The notes under the pieces: model-generated | The model's database searches: none | Told to the model about the DNA's origin: nothing | Seen by the model: only the letters and a program-made list of their open reading frames with translations | Assembly: GCF_036492425.1 (NCBI RefSeq) | Contig: NZ_AP025294.1 | Location: forward strand, 340,593 to 404,592 | Source of the DNA: Persicobacter psychrovividus | GTDB taxonomy: Bacteria > Bacteroidota > Bacteroidia > Cytophagales > Cyclobacteriaceae | Length of the DNA: 64,000 bases | Direction: 5' to 3' | In this document: positions 53,419 through 63,338 of the stretch, one piece after another | Numbering within the stretch: position 1 is the first letter of the stretch | How the letters are laid out: every line of letters starts with the position of its first letter | Made by a program: the position numbers and the translations under genes

Positions 53419-53994
53419 AGCGTTTTTTATTTTTTCAGATATTTCATTCAATTTTTCGTCAGTCTCGTCAATTTCCATTGCTTCCTTTAAGTATTTCCTA
53501 ATAGCGATTTTGACCGATTCCGTGTTACCATTTTGAAGAAGAGCTGAATAGGCAGCAAAATTTATTGAATCATATTCATCCTCAATACTGTCCGCCACTC
53601 CGAGTGGATCCCATTCGTTCAGTATTTCTCTTATTCTGTCAAAATGTTGCCTCCATTTTTTGTGTAGATTTTCCGAATCAGAGTTCTCAATAAGTCTTTT
53701 AGTTTCAGTCAAGTCTCGAACAATTCTGTCGGCAAGATTCCATAATGTCGCGAAGTATCTGCGTGATTGTCCGTTAAGTTCCTTGGTTACTGTTTTTAAT
53801 TCGACTGTCAACCTTTTTAAAAGGTCAAAATCAGTTCTTGTCAACTTGTAATTGTATCCAATAAATTTTTCAAGTAGTCCTGCTGTGTCAGCGTCCAACA
53901 TTACCAAGTCAATTCCGTGAATTTCTTCTCCTGCAATTCCTTCTGGAAAAGGTTCATTTCTGAACTCTTGATATTTCTCTTTAATGTCGTTCAT
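53401..53994 (-). CDS. Helical hypothetical protein, 197 aa
   Basis: Mostly helical. It begins FRNEPFPEGIAGEEIHGIDLVMLDADTAGLLEKFIG, passes through amphipathic helices, and ends with a domain-like stretch ILNEWDPLGVADSIEDEYDSINFAAYSALLQNGNTESVKIAIRKYL. The WDPxGV...DEYD pattern resembles DUF1871-type immunity domains, a tentative comparison. The stop lies in the attC, past the core (tail NAVQQRI). The start is ATG. Cytoplasmic. Confidence 0.68.
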   Translation of the reverse strand: MNDIKEKYQEFRNEPFPEGIAGEEIHGIDLVMLDADTAGLLEKFIGYNYKLTRTDFDLLKRLTVELKTVTKELNGQSRRYFATLWNLADRIVRDLTETKRLIENSDSENLHKKWRQHFDRIREILNEWDPLGVADSIEDEYDSINFAAYSALLQNGNTESVKIAIRKYLKEAMEIDETDEKLNEISEKIKNAVQQRI

Positions 53995-54003
53995 TTAAAT
54001 GCT

Positions 54004-54133
54004 GTACAACGGTCTAGTATATGAAAAGTAGCGATTTAAAGGATTGATTTTTCAAACTATACCTGACCTTTGTTCTATGTTTATACTTTCATTTTAGCAG
54101 TTGCTTCGCTATTTTTTATATACAATGTTGGCG
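54004..54133 (-). other. attC site of DUF4279 cassette copy 2
   Basis: Same arms and core as 49998-50127. Confidence 0.92.
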
Positions 54134-54142
54134 TGTCGTTTT

Positions 54143-54541
54143 TTATTTTTCGCTATAAATGTCACAATCTATTGTTCCTCCTATGTCATTTATAAATTTT
54201 ATTGTCCGCTGACTGAAATGAAGTCCAGGACTTTCATCTCCGAGAAAAATCACAACCTCTAGAACATATTCAAATTCAGGATTTCGATTTTTAAGTCCGA
54301 TTAATTCATTTTTATGTTTCTCAAGTTGGTCAATCAGCTTTTCAATTTCCTCAAAGTAGTAAGGGTTTGTTAATTTTCCAGAAGAATATTCCCAAATCGT
54401 ACAAACAGGTGTTTTTCCGTTTTCAAATTTTTGCTTAAAGTCGGTCGGTTTGATTGTCAGATAAGAGTCAAAATCCGAGAGTCCGAAATTTTCGTTTTCG
54501 GTTTTAATTGCAAAATATGTATATCCTTTAGTATCTGTCAT
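54143..54541 (-). CDS. DUF4279 family protein, copy 2 of 2
   Basis: Identical in protein sequence to 50137-50535, about 4 kb away with four other cassettes and one ORF-less cassette between. Confidence 0.82.
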   Translation of the reverse strand: MTDTKGYTYFAIKTENENFGLSDFDSYLTIKPTDFKQKFENGKTPVCTIWEYSSGKLTNPYYFEEIEKLIDQLEKHKNELIGLKNRNPEFEYVLEVVIFLGDESPGLHFSQRTIKFINDIGGTIDCDIYSEK

Positions 54542-54550
54542 TCAAATGCA

Positions 54551-54678
54551 CGCCAACGGTCTGCGTATGAAATGTGGGGCTTTGGAACTCGTCTGTGTCA
54601 ACCGAGCACTACTGCTTTTTGAGAGCACCAAATCCTCTGAACCATTGTCAGCCCCATATTTTATACGCTTTGTTGTGG
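54551..54678 (-). other. attC site of the 54687-55115 cassette
   Basis: Same arms and core as 28529-28656. Confidence 0.92.
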
Positions 54679-54686
54679 GCAGTTTT

Positions 54687-55115
54687 TTACTTTTTTATTG
54701 CTTTCAAAAAATCGTCTGGTCGTTTGGTCATAAATACTACTTGTTTGTCTTTTCCATCTTCTGTTTTAAAGTCCACCGTGATCTTTCTTCCTTGCCTGTC
54801 AGTCCTTATTATGTTGTCAAGTGAGACTTTATGTAATAAGTCGTAATGCTTTCCAATGCCGGCAAAAAGTAACATGCTTTTAAGCCATAATTCTTTGTCC
54901 GTCACAACTATGTCCAAGGCGTTTCTTGCACCTCCCATTTTGGTCGTCCAAGATTTGTTCGAGTGTCCCGATGCTGATTTGTCCCGATAAACTACACGAA
55001 CAGAGTGGATGTCTGGGAATATTGAAAGTGCTTTTTTCCCTCTTTTATAGAAAGTTGTCAGGATGAATGCTGCTACAATCACCCAAACGATTAAAAATAT
55101 TGTCTCTCCGTTCAT
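54687..55115 (-). CDS. Membrane-anchored PH-like-domain protein, copy 2 of 2
   Basis: Identical in protein sequence to 28665-29093, with the same attC. Confidence 0.68.
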   Translation of the reverse strand: MNGETIFLIVWVIVAAFILTTFYKRGKKALSIFPDIHSVRVVYRDKSASGHSNKSWTTKMGGARNALDIVVTDKELWLKSMLLFAGIGKHYDLLHKVSLDNIIRTDRQGRKITVDFKTEDGKDKQVVFMTKRPDDFLKAIKK

Positions 55116-55135
55116 ATTTTTTTAATTGCCCACAA

Positions 55136-55717
55136 CGGTGTGTATATGGTGCGCTGGGGATTTTATCCTTCCGAAGCTGGCAGTTTATTTCCAAGCCCAA
55201 GTTTTGAATCTGTTTTATTTGCTCTGCTAAATCGAATCAAAACTTGGGCGATGGCTGATTTGGATTTGAGGTTTCATCACCCACCGAAACCCCTGTGCAC
55301 TATATATAGTGTTGTTCCTTGTCTTTTCGTCTTGCTGTAAGACTATGATTTTGTCATATCGATTTTCGTTGTTGCATCTTTCAACAACATTACAACCCGC
55401 TATCCATTTCACCAAATCAATTATCAAAACGGCATTGTTTCAATCTATTTTGATTTTGTCCGTTAACTAATGCCAAAGATTAACTTCCCTTCTATATTCT
55501 TGACCAAAATCCCTATTGTAGTCGAGGCAATTTTAGTTATTGATACGTCCGAGACATTTAAGTTTGCTCCTCTCCTATCAATCAAGTTTTCCATTACTGT
55601 TTCTCCTAAGCATTCTTACCGTTGGATCGCTATTTATAATTCGCGATGATTGAAATTTTGGTATCCTCATTTCGTTCTGATTTTTGAAATTTGATGACCG
55701 ACGTGGATTGGGAACAA
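55136..55717 (-). repeat. ORF-less cassette, family B, copy B8
   Basis: The attC is at 55130-55317, with variants CTGGCAGTTTATT and GTGCACTATATATAG. Body GTTGTTCC to GGAACAAC. No gene. Confidence 0.9.
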
Positions 55718-55899
55718 CGGTGCGTATATGGTGCGCAGGGGATTTTATCCTACTGAATTTGGCGGTTTAAATCCAAGCCCAAGTTTTGAATCAGTTTTCC
55801 TTGCTCAGCTAAATCGATTCAAAACTTGGGCGATGACTGAGCTGAATATGAGGTTTCATTACCCACCAAAACCCTTGTGCGCTATATATAGTGTTAGCA
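55712..55899 (-). other. attC site of the 55913-56697 cassette
   Basis: Arms CGTATATGGTGCGCAGGGG and CCCTTGTGCGCTATATATAG. This is the one case where a full-length relative of the family A/B site serves a gene cassette. The core GTTAGCAC pairs with GTGCTAAC. Confidence 0.88.
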
Positions 55900-55912
55900 C
55901 CTTTTTTCATTT

Positions 55913-56206
55913 CTAAAATTGAGGTGTTGGGAAATTCATAAACCACATCATAATCATCCCTGCAATTCCTCCCAAAAGCATTAAAGGGAAGAGTAATTTG
56001 ATTTGTTTAGCTGTTACATTTGTGTTTCCGCTAAAACTTGATTTCTGCATTAGGCCTGGGTGAGTTTCGATAAATTCCGCACCTTTTTTAAAGTATATCC
56101 ATCTCTTACTTAATGCCCAAAGTATGATTATCGACAAATGGAAGATTAACACCATTGGATTCATAGCTTTTGTTAGCACACTTTTCCCAGGTTTTAAAAG
56201 TACCAA
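55913..56206 (-). CDS. Small membrane protein, up to 97 aa
   Basis: Second gene of its cassette. Two TM helices (MNPMVLIFHLSIIILWALS and LLFPLMLLGGIAGMIMMWFM) flank a basic-polar loop (KRWIYFKKGAEFIETHPGLMQKSSFSG). The open frame begins at TTG 56206 inside the upstream gene, overlapping by 13 bases; the internal ATG that opens the first TM helix is a plausible start. It is probably translationally coupled to 56194-56697. Function unknown. Confidence 0.66.
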   Translation of the reverse strand: MVLLKPGKSVLTKAMNPMVLIFHLSIIILWALSKRWIYFKKGAEFIETHPGLMQKSSFSGNTNVTAKQIKLLFPLMLLGGIAGMIMMWFMNFPTPQF

Positions 56207-56697
56207 GGGGCCACATCAGTCATTATTATCCAATCTCTAGATGTTCGATATACACCGAGAAGTTCGACTTTAAATTGATTCTGCCCATTAGATATTATGA
56301 AGTAAATGTTCTGAACTTCTGTTTCTCCAATTTTGGACTGAGTTGATTTTATAATTTCTACATCACCTAACTTTAGAATTCCCTTTCCTTCCAATTTTCC
56401 GTGAACGAAATCAAATGAAGAGGAGATGTTTTCTTTTAACATTCCAATTGTAGGGGTAACACTGTTAAAGAATTCGGCACGTTCTTTTTTCTCTACTTTA
56501 TCCGCTTTTGTTCCATAGGAGAACTCCAATAAATCTTCCTTAGTTGGACTGAACCTTTTGACGAATTCACTCCTTTTATTCATTACTATCAATTCACTAA
56601 CTTCTTTACATAATTGTTCATGTTCGGTTGCCTGTTGAGCAAAAGTTAGGTTTAGAGTGCTAAATAGTATGATTCCTGAGGCTAATATTTTTTTCAT
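56194..56697 (-). CDS. Secreted hypothetical protein, about 167 aa
   Basis: First gene of a two-gene cassette. MKKILASGIILFSTLNLTFAQQ is a Sec signal peptide (cleavage after FAQ). The mature protein has two acidic helical stretches, then strands (GKGILKLGDVEIIKST, QNIYFIISNGQNQFKVELLGVYRTSRDWIIMTDVAPWYF). I preferred the ATG at 56697 over one three codons upstream because it opens the signal peptide. Family not recognised. Its partner is a small membrane protein. Confidence 0.72.
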   Translation of the reverse strand: MKKILASGIILFSTLNLTFAQQATEHEQLCKEVSELIVMNKRSEFVKRFSPTKEDLLEFSYGTKADKVEKKERAEFFNSVTPTIGMLKENISSSFDFVHGKLEGKGILKLGDVEIIKSTQSKIGETEVQNIYFIISNGQNQFKVELLGVYRTSRDWIIMTDVAPWYF

Positions 56698-56714
56698 TGA
56701 GATCATTTTATGTG

Positions 56715-56909
56715 TGCTAACGTCTCCAGTATGTGGAGTAGCGTATTTTATTGTAAGATAGTATCGGTTTACTAAGGAGTCAAATCTGTGATTTGATGTA
56801 TTAAATTATTTCCAGAATAATACTTCAAAGCGCAGATTTGACGGGGCGTCCAAGTAGCACAAAAGCTAACCTACTTGCGAATAGCTATTACATATACTGC
56901 TTGTTGTAT
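56715..56909 (-). other. attC site of DUF4272 cassette copy 1
   Basis: Arms CCAGTATGTGGAGTAGCG and GCTATTACATATACTG with further inner pairing (GTCAAATCTG with CAGATTTGAC). The core GTTGTATGC pairs with GCATACAAC. Confidence 0.88.
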
Positions 56910-56919
56910 GCTTTTTTTA

Positions 56920-57690
56920 TTAAGTGTCTGTCGATACATTATCCCAATCCTGATTTAAATACTTAATTAACCAATTTAAAGCGTAATGCCTTTCATAAAC
57001 AACGCTTGAATTCAATCCACCAGGAGCAACTTCATTTTTAACTCTAGCATTTACACAAGCCCAATCTAATCTTAATATTAAATCAGCTTGGTCAAGAATT
57101 TCTTCTTTACTTCTCAATTTTGATTTTTTTCTAAATTCGTCCGGCCCCAGTTCATAAATGATTTTTACATCATCTGCAACATTACACATTTGATTTGGGT
57201 AAACTAATTCATCAATATAACCTAAAGCCCAAAGTAAGACGTGTAAACTTTCATATCGCCAATTTGCATTCGTTCTCTGTTGATCTGTTGGATTCGATGA
57301 ATATGCATATTCCTTTTCAACAGGTGATAATTTAGAAGAAATACCATATTCTTCTTCCATTTTATCTAAATGTACTTGCTCAAGTCCCTCACTTTTGAGC
57401 CCTAAGTATAATAATGCAATTGTTCTATCAACTACTTCATCCTCATTTCTTAATTTCACCTCTTTTTCTGAACTTACGAAAAGTGAATTTGGGTTTTTAT
57501 AGATTGGAACCCCGTTTGATTCACATATCTTTTCAGATTTAGCTCTTCTTGTTTTTTGATCAATGCTAGCGGTAATGTTCTCCACAGGTTTAGTAATAGG
57601 TGGAGTTATAGTATTACTTTTGTTTTCTTGCGAACATCCAAATAAGCTGGATAAAAAGCTCGATATCATTATGAATTTTAAGTATTTCAT
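56920..57690 (-). CDS. DUF4272 family lipoprotein
   Basis: 256 residues from the ATG that opens MKYLKFIMISSFLSSLFGC, a lipoprotein signal (lipobox LFGC). After a Thr/Pro linker comes a full DUF4272 domain: RAKSEKICESNGVPIYKNP, LRNEDEVVDRTIALLYLG, LSPVEKEYAYS, WRYESLHVLLWALGYIDEL, RSKEEILDQADLILRLDWACVNAR and the terminal ERHYALNWLIKYLNQDWDNVSTDT. All family signposts are in order. DUF4272 proteins have no proven function and are usually cytoplasmic, so the lipoprotein signal is unusual. A broken copy is at 60490. Confidence 0.87.
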   Translation of the reverse strand: MKYLKFIMISSFLSSLFGCSQENKSNTITPPITKPVENITASIDQKTRRAKSEKICESNGVPIYKNPNSLFVSSEKEVKLRNEDEVVDRTIALLYLGLKSEGLEQVHLDKMEEEYGISSKLSPVEKEYAYSSNPTDQQRTNANWRYESLHVLLWALGYIDELVYPNQMCNVADDVKIIYELGPDEFRKKSKLRSKEEILDQADLILRLDWACVNARVKNEVAPGGLNSSVVYERHYALNWLIKYLNQDWDNVSTDT

Positions 57691-57709
57691 TGTGTCTGTT
57701 TTTTCTTGC

Positions 57710-57840
57710 ATACAACGGCTTGAATATGCGTAGTGCGGGGTTTAAAGGCACTTCACTATCAAACCGCTACTTTGTATATTAAATGCTTTAATGTTCAAAT
57801 TTACTAAATCGTCCCGCATTACGTATATTTATTGTTACCG
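57710..57840 (-). other. attC site of the FloA-like cassette
   Basis: Arms TGAATATGCGTAGTGCGGGG and CCCGCATTACGTATATTTA. The core GTTACCGCC pairs with GGCGGTAAC. Confidence 0.9.
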
Positions 57841-57851
57841 CCTGTTGTTTC

Positions 57852-58262
57852 TTATAATTCATATTTCCAATCATTTTTCTCAGCCTTTGAAATTTCGTTT
57901 GCTAAATCTCTTTTTGCTAAGTCAAAAGTGGTTAAAAACCATTCATTCGGTTCTCTATTTCGTTTCCTAAATTCCAAAAGTCCTTTTTTAATATTCTTAA
58001 AATCACCGCCAGCTAAATAATGATCTGTCAACTTATGCAATTCAAATGGATAAATATCCCAAATATCACGTAGACCAATTAAAAAGTCCTTGTGTAAACA
58101 TTTATCTTTTGTCAGAGTTTGAGCTTGTTTGAAATTGAGTTTTAATCCAAATGATTTCGCTCGAATTAACGCAAAAACAATCGGCAAGAAATAAACACTT
58201 CCAAAAATCAGTGCAAATAGAAAAATCATTCCAGTAATTAATATTAATTGGTCAATCGTCAT
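57852..58262 (-). CDS. FloA (flotillin-like)-related short membrane protein
   Basis: 136 residues. One TM helix ([28 protein letters not shown]) is followed by a region resembling the start of the FloA flotillin domain: [45 protein letters not shown], where FloA has [46 protein letters not shown] at the end also parallels DLAGRDVLEAV. FloA scaffolds membrane microdomains and is over 300 residues, so this is a shortened relative. The start is ATG, directly after the stop of a 27-residue ORF. The comparison is from memory. Confidence 0.6.
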   Translation of the reverse strand: [136 protein letters not shown]

Positions 58263-58346
58263 TTATAATATTTCAAATTTATCCTTAAACTCGTGTTTCA
58301 CTTTACTTTCTAAGCTCTCAAAAAATGTAATCTCATTCGATTTCAT
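58263..58346 (-). CDS. Possible 27-aa leader ORF upstream of the FloA-like gene
   Basis: ATG at 58346 shortly inside the core, reading MKSNEITFFESLESKVKHEF and ending TAA directly before the next ATG. It is charged and helical. The zero gap suggests translational coupling, but the ORF is too short to be certain it is a real product. Confidence 0.4.
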   Translation of the reverse strand: MKSNEITFFESLESKVKHEFKDKFEIL

Positions 58347-58356
58347 TTGGCGGTAA

Positions 58357-58997
58357 CGGTGTGTATATGGTGCGCTGGGGAATTTTTCCTTCAGAAGTTC
58401 ACGGCCTGATCCAAGCCCAAGTTTTGAATCTGTTGTATTTGCTCTGCTAAATCGATTCAAAACTTGGGCGATGGCTGATTTGGATTTGAGGTTTCACCAC
58501 CCACCGAAACCCCTGTGCGCTATATATAGTGTTATCTCTTTTCATCGTTCCTAATTTCATCGAATCGATGAGTTTCGTTCTATTAGTCTCATAAACTTTC
58601 TGTTCACGTAACTTATTATAAAATATAAACTCCTATTTATTGATGTCAGGTGCGTCCAATTTTAACGTTTTGCGATCACTCCTGCTCACCACAATATTTG
58701 GAAAGATGCAACTTGAAACCATTTATGGTCACACTAAATTGAATTGAAAAAATGCTGAATCACGTTTAGCTGATATTCGTTTTTTTACTTTGAAAATCGG
58801 AAGTCAAAAACCATTTATGGTCGATCTAATATTTTTTGAAATTCCCAATCCATGCGACACCGCAATTGTCAAATCAACGCTGAGTTAATTTTGATAAACT
58901 CTTGTTATACTTCTATTTATTAACACTTTACCTTAAAGTTTTCACTCATATGTTCATTCTGACAACCAAAATAGACCGCTATTTTTAGCAGAGATAA
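58357..58997 (-). repeat. ORF-less cassette, family A, copy A16
   Basis: The attC is at 58351-58537. It appears identical to A14. First of three tandem A cassettes (58357-60290). No gene. Confidence 0.92.
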
Positions 58998-59650
58998 CGG
59001 TGTGTATATAGTGCGCTGGGGATTTTATCCTTCCGAAGTTCGCGGTCTAATCCAAGCCCAAGTTTTGAATCTGTTTTATTTGCTCTGCTAAACCGATTCA
59101 AAACTTGGGCGATGGTTGATTTGGATTTGAGGTTTCATCACCCACAGAAACCCCTGTGCGCTATATATAGTGTTATCTCTTTTTCATCGTCCCAATTTCA
59201 TCGAATCGATGAGTTTAATTTCATTGAGGTATTCAATTAATCTAATCAACTGTTTCTCAACGTAACTTATTATAAAATTTAAGTTCCTATTTATTGATGT
59301 CAGGTGCGTCCAATTTTAACGTTTTGCGATCACCGTTATTGATAATAATATTTGAAAGACGGCGGCTTGAAACCATTTATGGTCACGCTTAATTGAATTG
59401 AAGAAATAATGAATCACGTTTTACTGTTGCTCATTTTCTTACTTTGAAAATCGGAAGCCAAAAACCATTTATGGTCAATCCAATATTTTTGAAATTCCCA
59501 ACCCTTCCGACACCCCAATTTTCAAATCAATGCTGAGTTAATTTTGACAAACTCTTGTTATACTTCTATTTATTAACACTTTACCTTAAAGTATTCACCC
59601 ATATCTTCATTCTGATAACCAAGATAGACCGCTATTTTTAGCAGAGATAA
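58998..59650 (-). repeat. ORF-less cassette, family A, copy A17
   Basis: The attC is at 58992-59178. It appears identical to A15. No gene. Confidence 0.92.
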
Positions 59651-60290
59651 CGGTGTGTATATGGTGCGCTGGGGATTTTATCCTTCCGTAGCTGCGGTTT
59701 ATTTCCAAGCCCAAGTTTTGAATCTGTTTTATTTGCTCTGCTAAACCGATTCAAAACTTGGGCGATGGTTGATTTGGATTTGAGGTTTCATCACCCACCA
59801 AAACCCCTGTGCGCTATATATAGTGTTATCTCTTTTCATCGTTCCTAATTTCATCGAATCGATGAGCTTCGTTCTATTAGTCTCATAAACTTTCTGTTCA
59901 CGTAACTTATTATAAAATATAAACTCTTATTTATTGATGTCAGGTGCGTCCAATTTTCACGTTTAGCGATCACCGTTGTTGAAAAAAATGTTTGAAAGTC
60001 TGCGGCTAGAAACCATTTATGGTCACACTAAATTGAATTGAAAAAATGCTGAATCACGTTTAGCTGATATTCGTTATTTTACTTTGAAAATCGGAAGCCA
60101 AAAACCATTTATGGTCAATCTAAATTTTTTGAAATTCCCAACCCTTCCGACACCCCAATTTTCAAATCAACGCTGAGTTAATTTTGATAAACTCTTGTTA
60201 TACAACTTTTTATTAACACTTTACCTTAAAGTAATCACACATATCTTCATTCTGATAACCAAGATAGACCGCTATTTTTAGCAGAGATAA
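59651..60290 (-). repeat. ORF-less cassette, family A, copy A18
   Basis: The attC is at 59645-59831. It appears identical to A8, A13 and A19. No gene. Confidence 0.92.
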
Positions 60291-60479
60291 CGTCTCCAGT
60301 ATGTGGAGTAGCGTATTTTATTGTAAGATAGTATCGGTTTACTAAGGAGTCAAATCTGTGATTTGATGTATTAAATTATTTCCAGAATAATACTTCAAAG
60401 CGCAGATTTGACGGGGCGTCCAAGTAGCACAAAAGCTAACCTACTTGCGAATAGCTATTACATATACTGCTTGTTGTAT
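60285..60479 (-). other. attC site of the broken DUF4272 copy
   Basis: Same sequence as 56715-56909. The core GTTGTATGC pairs with GCATACAAC at 61276-61284. Confidence 0.9.
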
Positions 60480-60489
60480 GCTTTTTTTA

Positions 60490-61258
60490 TTAAGTGTCTG
60501 TCGATACATTATCCCAATCCTGATTTAAATACTTAATTAACCAATTTAAAGCGTAATGCCTTTCATAAACAACGCTTGAATTCAATCCACCAGGAGCAAC
60601 TTCATTTTTAACTCTAGCATTTACACAAGCCCAATCTAATCTTAATATTAAATCAGCTTGGTCAAGAATTTCTTCTTTACTTCTCAATTTTGATTTTTTC
60701 TAAATTCGTCCGGCCCAGTTCATAAATGATTTTTACATCATCTGCAACATTACACATTTGATTTGGGTAAACTAATTCATCAATATAACCTAAAGCCCAA
60801 AGTAAGACGTGTAAACTTTCATATCGCCAATTTGCATTCGTTCTCTGTTGATCTGTTGGATTCGATGAATATGCATATTCCTTTTCAACAGGTGATAATT
60901 TAGAAGAAATACCATATTCTTCTTCCATTTTATCTAAATGTACTTGCTCAAGTCCCTCACTTTTGAGCCCTAAGTATAATAATGCAATTGTTCTATCAAC
61001 TACTTCATCCTCATTTCTTAATTTCACCTCTTTTTCTGAACTTACGAAAAGTGAATTTGGGTTTTTATAGATTGGAACCCCGTTTGATTCACATATCTTT
61101 TCAGATTTAGCTCTTCTTGTTTTTTGATCAATGCTAGCGGTAATGTTCTCCACAGGTTTAGTAATAGGTGGAGTTATAGTATTACTTTTGTTTTCTTGCG
61201 AACATCCAAATAAGCTGGATAAAAAGCTCGATATCATTATGAATTTTAAGTATTTCAT
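60490..61258 (-). pseudogene. Frameshifted copy of the DUF4272 lipoprotein gene
   Basis: Nearly identical to 56920-57690 but 2 bases shorter. One T is missing from a T7 run near 60693 and one C from a C4 run near 60713 (plus strand). Translation from the same ATG therefore leaves frame after ...KIIYELG and stops at 60677. The C-terminal third (EILDQADLILRLDW to VSTDT) is intact but out of frame. Both lesions are in homopolymers, so a sequencing error should be excluded before calling it decay. Confidence 0.82.
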
Positions 61259-61283
61259 TGTGTCTGTTTTTTCTTGCATACAA

Positions 61284-61923
61284 CGGTGTGTATATGGTGC
61301 GCTGGGGATTTTATCCTTCCGTAGCTGCGGTTTATTTCCAAGCCCAAGTTTTGAATCTGTTTTATTTGCTCTGCTAAACCGATTCAAAACTTGGGCGATG
61401 GTTGATTTGGATTTGAGGTTTCATCACCCACCAAAACCCCTGTGCGCTATATATAGTGTTATCTCTTTTCATCGTTCCTAATTTCATCGAATCGATGAGC
61501 TTCGTTCTATTAGTCTCATAAACTTTCTGTTCACGTAACTTATTATAAAATATAAACTCTTATTTATTGATGTCAGGTGCGTCCAATTTTCACGTTTAGC
61601 GATCACCGTTGTTGAAAAAAATGTTTGAAAGTCTGCGGCTAGAAACCATTTATGGTCACACTAAATTGAATTGAAAAAATGCTGAATCACGTTTAGCTGA
61701 TATTCGTTATTTTACTTTGAAAATCGGAAGCCAAAAACCATTTATGGTCAATCTAAATTTTTTGAAATTCCCAACCCTTCCGACACCCCAATTTTCAAAT
61801 CAACGCTGAGTTAATTTTGATAAACTCTTGTTATACAACTTTTTATTAACACTTTACCTTAAAGTAATCACACATATCTTCATTCTGATAACCAAGATAG
61901 ACCGCTATTTTTAGCAGAGATAA
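61284..61923 (-). repeat. ORF-less cassette, family A, copy A19
   Basis: The attC is at 61278-61464. It appears identical to A8, A13 and A18. No gene. Confidence 0.92.
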
Positions 61924-62047
61924 CGGTTAGTATAAAAATAGTAGCCGGTTGCGTGGCACTTTCTTGTCAAGTTAAACAAAAGTTGAAGTGGGCTATAACC
62001 CTTGAATTTACTGATATTTCGGCTATTATTTTTATACATTGTTGGCA
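61918..62047 (-). other. attC site of DUF6678-like cassette copy 2
   Basis: Same arms and core as 12355-12484 (GTATAAAAATAGTAGCCG with CGGCTATTATTTTTATAC, core GTTGGCAACA). Confidence 0.92.
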
Positions 62048-62055
62048 ACAGTACT

Positions 62056-62730
62056 TTATTTATATCCGTATATTTTAAGTTCAAATTCATCTAAATCATA
62101 TTCAAAATGACCTAACATATTTATTGCTTTTACAAGCTCATCAATCGGTTGTGAAATAATCTTAGGATTAAGTTTTTCATCTCTATTTCTTCTTTCAAAC
62201 TCAGGCTTTCTTGGAATCGAAATCCATTCTATCTCATTAAAATTAAACGGGCCACCTCCAATATCTCCAAATCCACTATTATCAAAATGGTCAGAATCAA
62301 ATTTGTCAAAACTAAATCCAGTTGCAGTGTCAGAAATGAGAAATTTAACCTGAGCGACACTGAAAAAGAGTTTGTCCTTTTTTAATTGGTTAAATATCTT
62401 AAACCACTTTGTATTATTCATATAACTGGTTCGCTTCAAAAGCTCTTTATCCAATTTTTGTTGGTAAATTCCGAATCCATCTAATTCCAAGTCTGATTTT
62501 TTAATTATCAGAGAGTTCTTAATCGGATTGTGATTTGCTAATTGAAAATCGTCTAAATCCCTATCGAATAATACCAATACCCTTTCTTTGTCTGAAAGTT
62601 TATCATTAATCACAGTCCCACTTTGTCCAATCAATTTCCAATAATCATCGAATTTGTCTACGTCTTCAGGTGAAATATTTGTCCCTAAAAACGTTTTTAA
62701 TCTTACTGGCGTATCTTTTCTAATCTTCAT
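62056..62730 (-). CDS. DUF6678-like protein with extra N-terminal domain, copy 2 of 2
   Basis: Protein identical to 12493-13167, about 50 kb away, with the same attC. It is the gene cassette nearest the recombinase, separated from it only by the ORF-less cassette B9. In known integrons new cassettes enter at that end, so this copy may be the more recent one (inference). Confidence 0.65.
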   Translation of the reverse strand: MKIRKDTPVRLKTFLGTNISPEDVDKFDDYWKLIGQSGTVINDKLSDKERVLVLFDRDLDDFQLANHNPIKNSLIIKKSDLELDGFGIYQQKLDKELLKRTSYMNNTKWFKIFNQLKKDKLFFSVAQVKFLISDTATGFSFDKFDSDHFDNSGFGDIGGGPFNFNEIEWISIPRKPEFERRNRDEKLNPKIISQPIDELVKAINMLGHFEYDLDEFELKIYGYK

Positions 62731-62759
62731 GTGTCACTGCGTCTTTGTGTTGTTGCCAA

Positions 62760-63338
62760 CGGTGTGTATATGGTGCGCTGGGGATTTTATCCTTCCGAAG
62801 TTGGCGGACAAATCCTAGCCCAAGTTTTGAATCTGTTTTATTTGCTCTGCTAAACCGATTCAAAACTTGGGCGATGGTTGATTTGGATTTGAGGTTTCAT
62901 CACCCACAGAAACCCCTGTGCGCTATATATAGTGTTGTTCCTTGTCTTTTCGTCTTGCTTAAAGACTATGATTTTGTTATACCGATTTTCGTTGTTGCAT
63001 CTTTCAACTACATTACAACTCCCTATTCATTTCACTAAATCAATTACCAAACGGCTGTGTTTTCAATCTATTTTGATTTTGTCCGTTAACTAATGCCAAA
63101 GATTAACTCCCCTTCTATATTCTTGACCAAAATCCTTGTTGTAGTCGAGTCAATTTTAGCTATTGAAACGTCCGAAACATTTGAGTTTACTCCTCTTCTA
63201 TCGTCCAATTTTCTATTACTGTTTCACTATGGATGGTTACTGTTGGATCGCTGTTTGATATTTGTGATAATTGAAATTTTGGTAGCCTCGTTTCGTTCAG
63301 ATTTTTCAAATTTATTGACCGACGTGGATTGGGAACAA
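62760..63338 (-). repeat. ORF-less cassette, family B, copy B9 (first position)
   Basis: The attC is at 62754-62940. The body ends GGAACAAC at 63339, where the leader begins. It appears identical to B3. It holds the first position of the array, between the leader promoter candidate and the first gene. No credible gene; a broken frame only. Confidence 0.91.
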
